The notes beneath the pieces are model-generated. The model saw only the letters and a program-made list of their open reading frames with translations. It had not been told where the DNA came from and did not search any database. This document shows positions 63,701-64,000 of a DNA stretch of 64,000 nucleotides, one piece after another. The position numbers and the translations under genes are program-made. How positions within the stretch are numbered: the stretch's first letter is position 1; every line of letters starts with the position of its first letter. Source of the stretch: Moringa oleifera (Eukaryota; Streptophyta; Magnoliopsida; Brassicales; Moringaceae); assembly GCA_021397835.1 (NCBI GenBank), contig JAJFZO010000087.1, positions 1,798,001-1,862,000 of the forward strand. Reading direction: 5' to 3'.

Positions 63701-64000
63701 ATATATATATAGTCCGGCGGGTATATTGAAAAGCTTTGATTCCTACATCGAGTCCACAGCAAAATGACCTTAGTTGTCTCACCATATTCATCAATTGGTG
63801 CATCATAGTCATAACTGGTAGTAATGAAAGGGCCTCCGGCTGTGCGTCCAAAGTTGGTTCCTCCATGGTACTACCACGAGCCATAACCATTCAGCAGAAA
63901 CTCAAAACTAATGCCAGAACAATGAAGAATTTGCATAGTTGACTGAGTTAAAACGAGGTAACTCACCATGTAGTAATTGAAATACGAGCCGCCACTTTGT
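60780..64000 (-). CDS. Beta-galactosidase (GH35) with SUEL lectin domain, BGAL3-like; 5' part outside window
   Basis: Secreted plant GH35 enzyme trimming galactose from cell-wall pectin and xyloglucan. Twelve exons are seen on the minus strand: 64000-63967 (partial), 63870-63783, 63476-63358, 63263-63099, 62975-62797, 62644-62535, 62358-62249, 62075-61965, 61880-61767, 61683-61481, 61365-61029, 60917-60780; they encode 568 residues to the stop. Landmarks in order: [15 protein letters not shown] at the end of the TIM barrel, [20 protein letters not shown], the jelly-roll segments ([43 protein letters not shown]), [17 protein letters not shown], and a C-terminal SUEL-type galactose-binding lectin ([20 protein letters not shown]). 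The two catalytic glutamates lie in the missing N-terminal part. The last intron (60918-61028) appears to start with GC (AAG|GCAC), because no GT fits the frame. Confidence 0.94.

Overview
This window is nuclear DNA from a flowering plant, most likely a dicot. The evidence is split genes with GT-AG introns, very A+T-rich intergenic stretches, many AT, CT and GT microsatellites, and a purely plant gene set (WAT1, NPF transporter, DREB2-type factor, granulin-tailed papain, plant GH35 beta-galactosidase with a SUEL tail). No organelle, bacterial or viral block was seen. Exon models were built by hand from reading frames, splice signals and remembered family sequences; all twelve complete models close in frame at lengths normal for their families.

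Layout. 0-10 kb: 3' end of a vacuolar H+-ATPase subunit a gene (+), an RD19-type cysteine protease (-), and TFIIF subunit beta (+); the last two diverge from a 980-bp promoter with G-boxes and TGGGCC elements. 10-18 kb: a gene-poor gap with AT-rich repeats, a ~300-bp degenerate tandem array and a ~93-bp duplication. 18-25 kb: WAT1 (+) and an NPF/POT transporter (-). 28-34 kb: an intact purple acid phosphatase (+), an AT-rich repeat block, and an intronless decayed PAP fragment. 34-50 kb: DREB2D-like (-), an organellar-type Obg GTPase (-) and a GID8/CTLH-complex subunit (-) whose large first intron holds a truncated antisense LINE. 50-60 kb: XBCP3-like papain with granulin domain (+), an intronless LON-domain protein (-), and a type-h thioredoxin (+). 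60.8-64 kb: C-terminal two thirds of a beta-galactosidase (-), running off the right edge.

The genes are independent transcription units, not an operon. From memory of Arabidopsis locus numbers, TFIIF-beta, WAT1, DREB2D and the LON protein occur in that order in one small Arabidopsis chromosome 1 interval (At1g75510 to At1g75460), and VHA-a3 neighbours RD19A on chromosome 4, so the window looks like an ancestral block that Arabidopsis has fractionated. I found no convincing undescribed molecular system. The most interesting items are the fractionated synteny, the intronless PAP remnant, the LINE in the GID8 intron, the dispersed AT-rich repeat family, two GC-AG introns, and an orphan exon-like segment at 43.3-43.4 kb.
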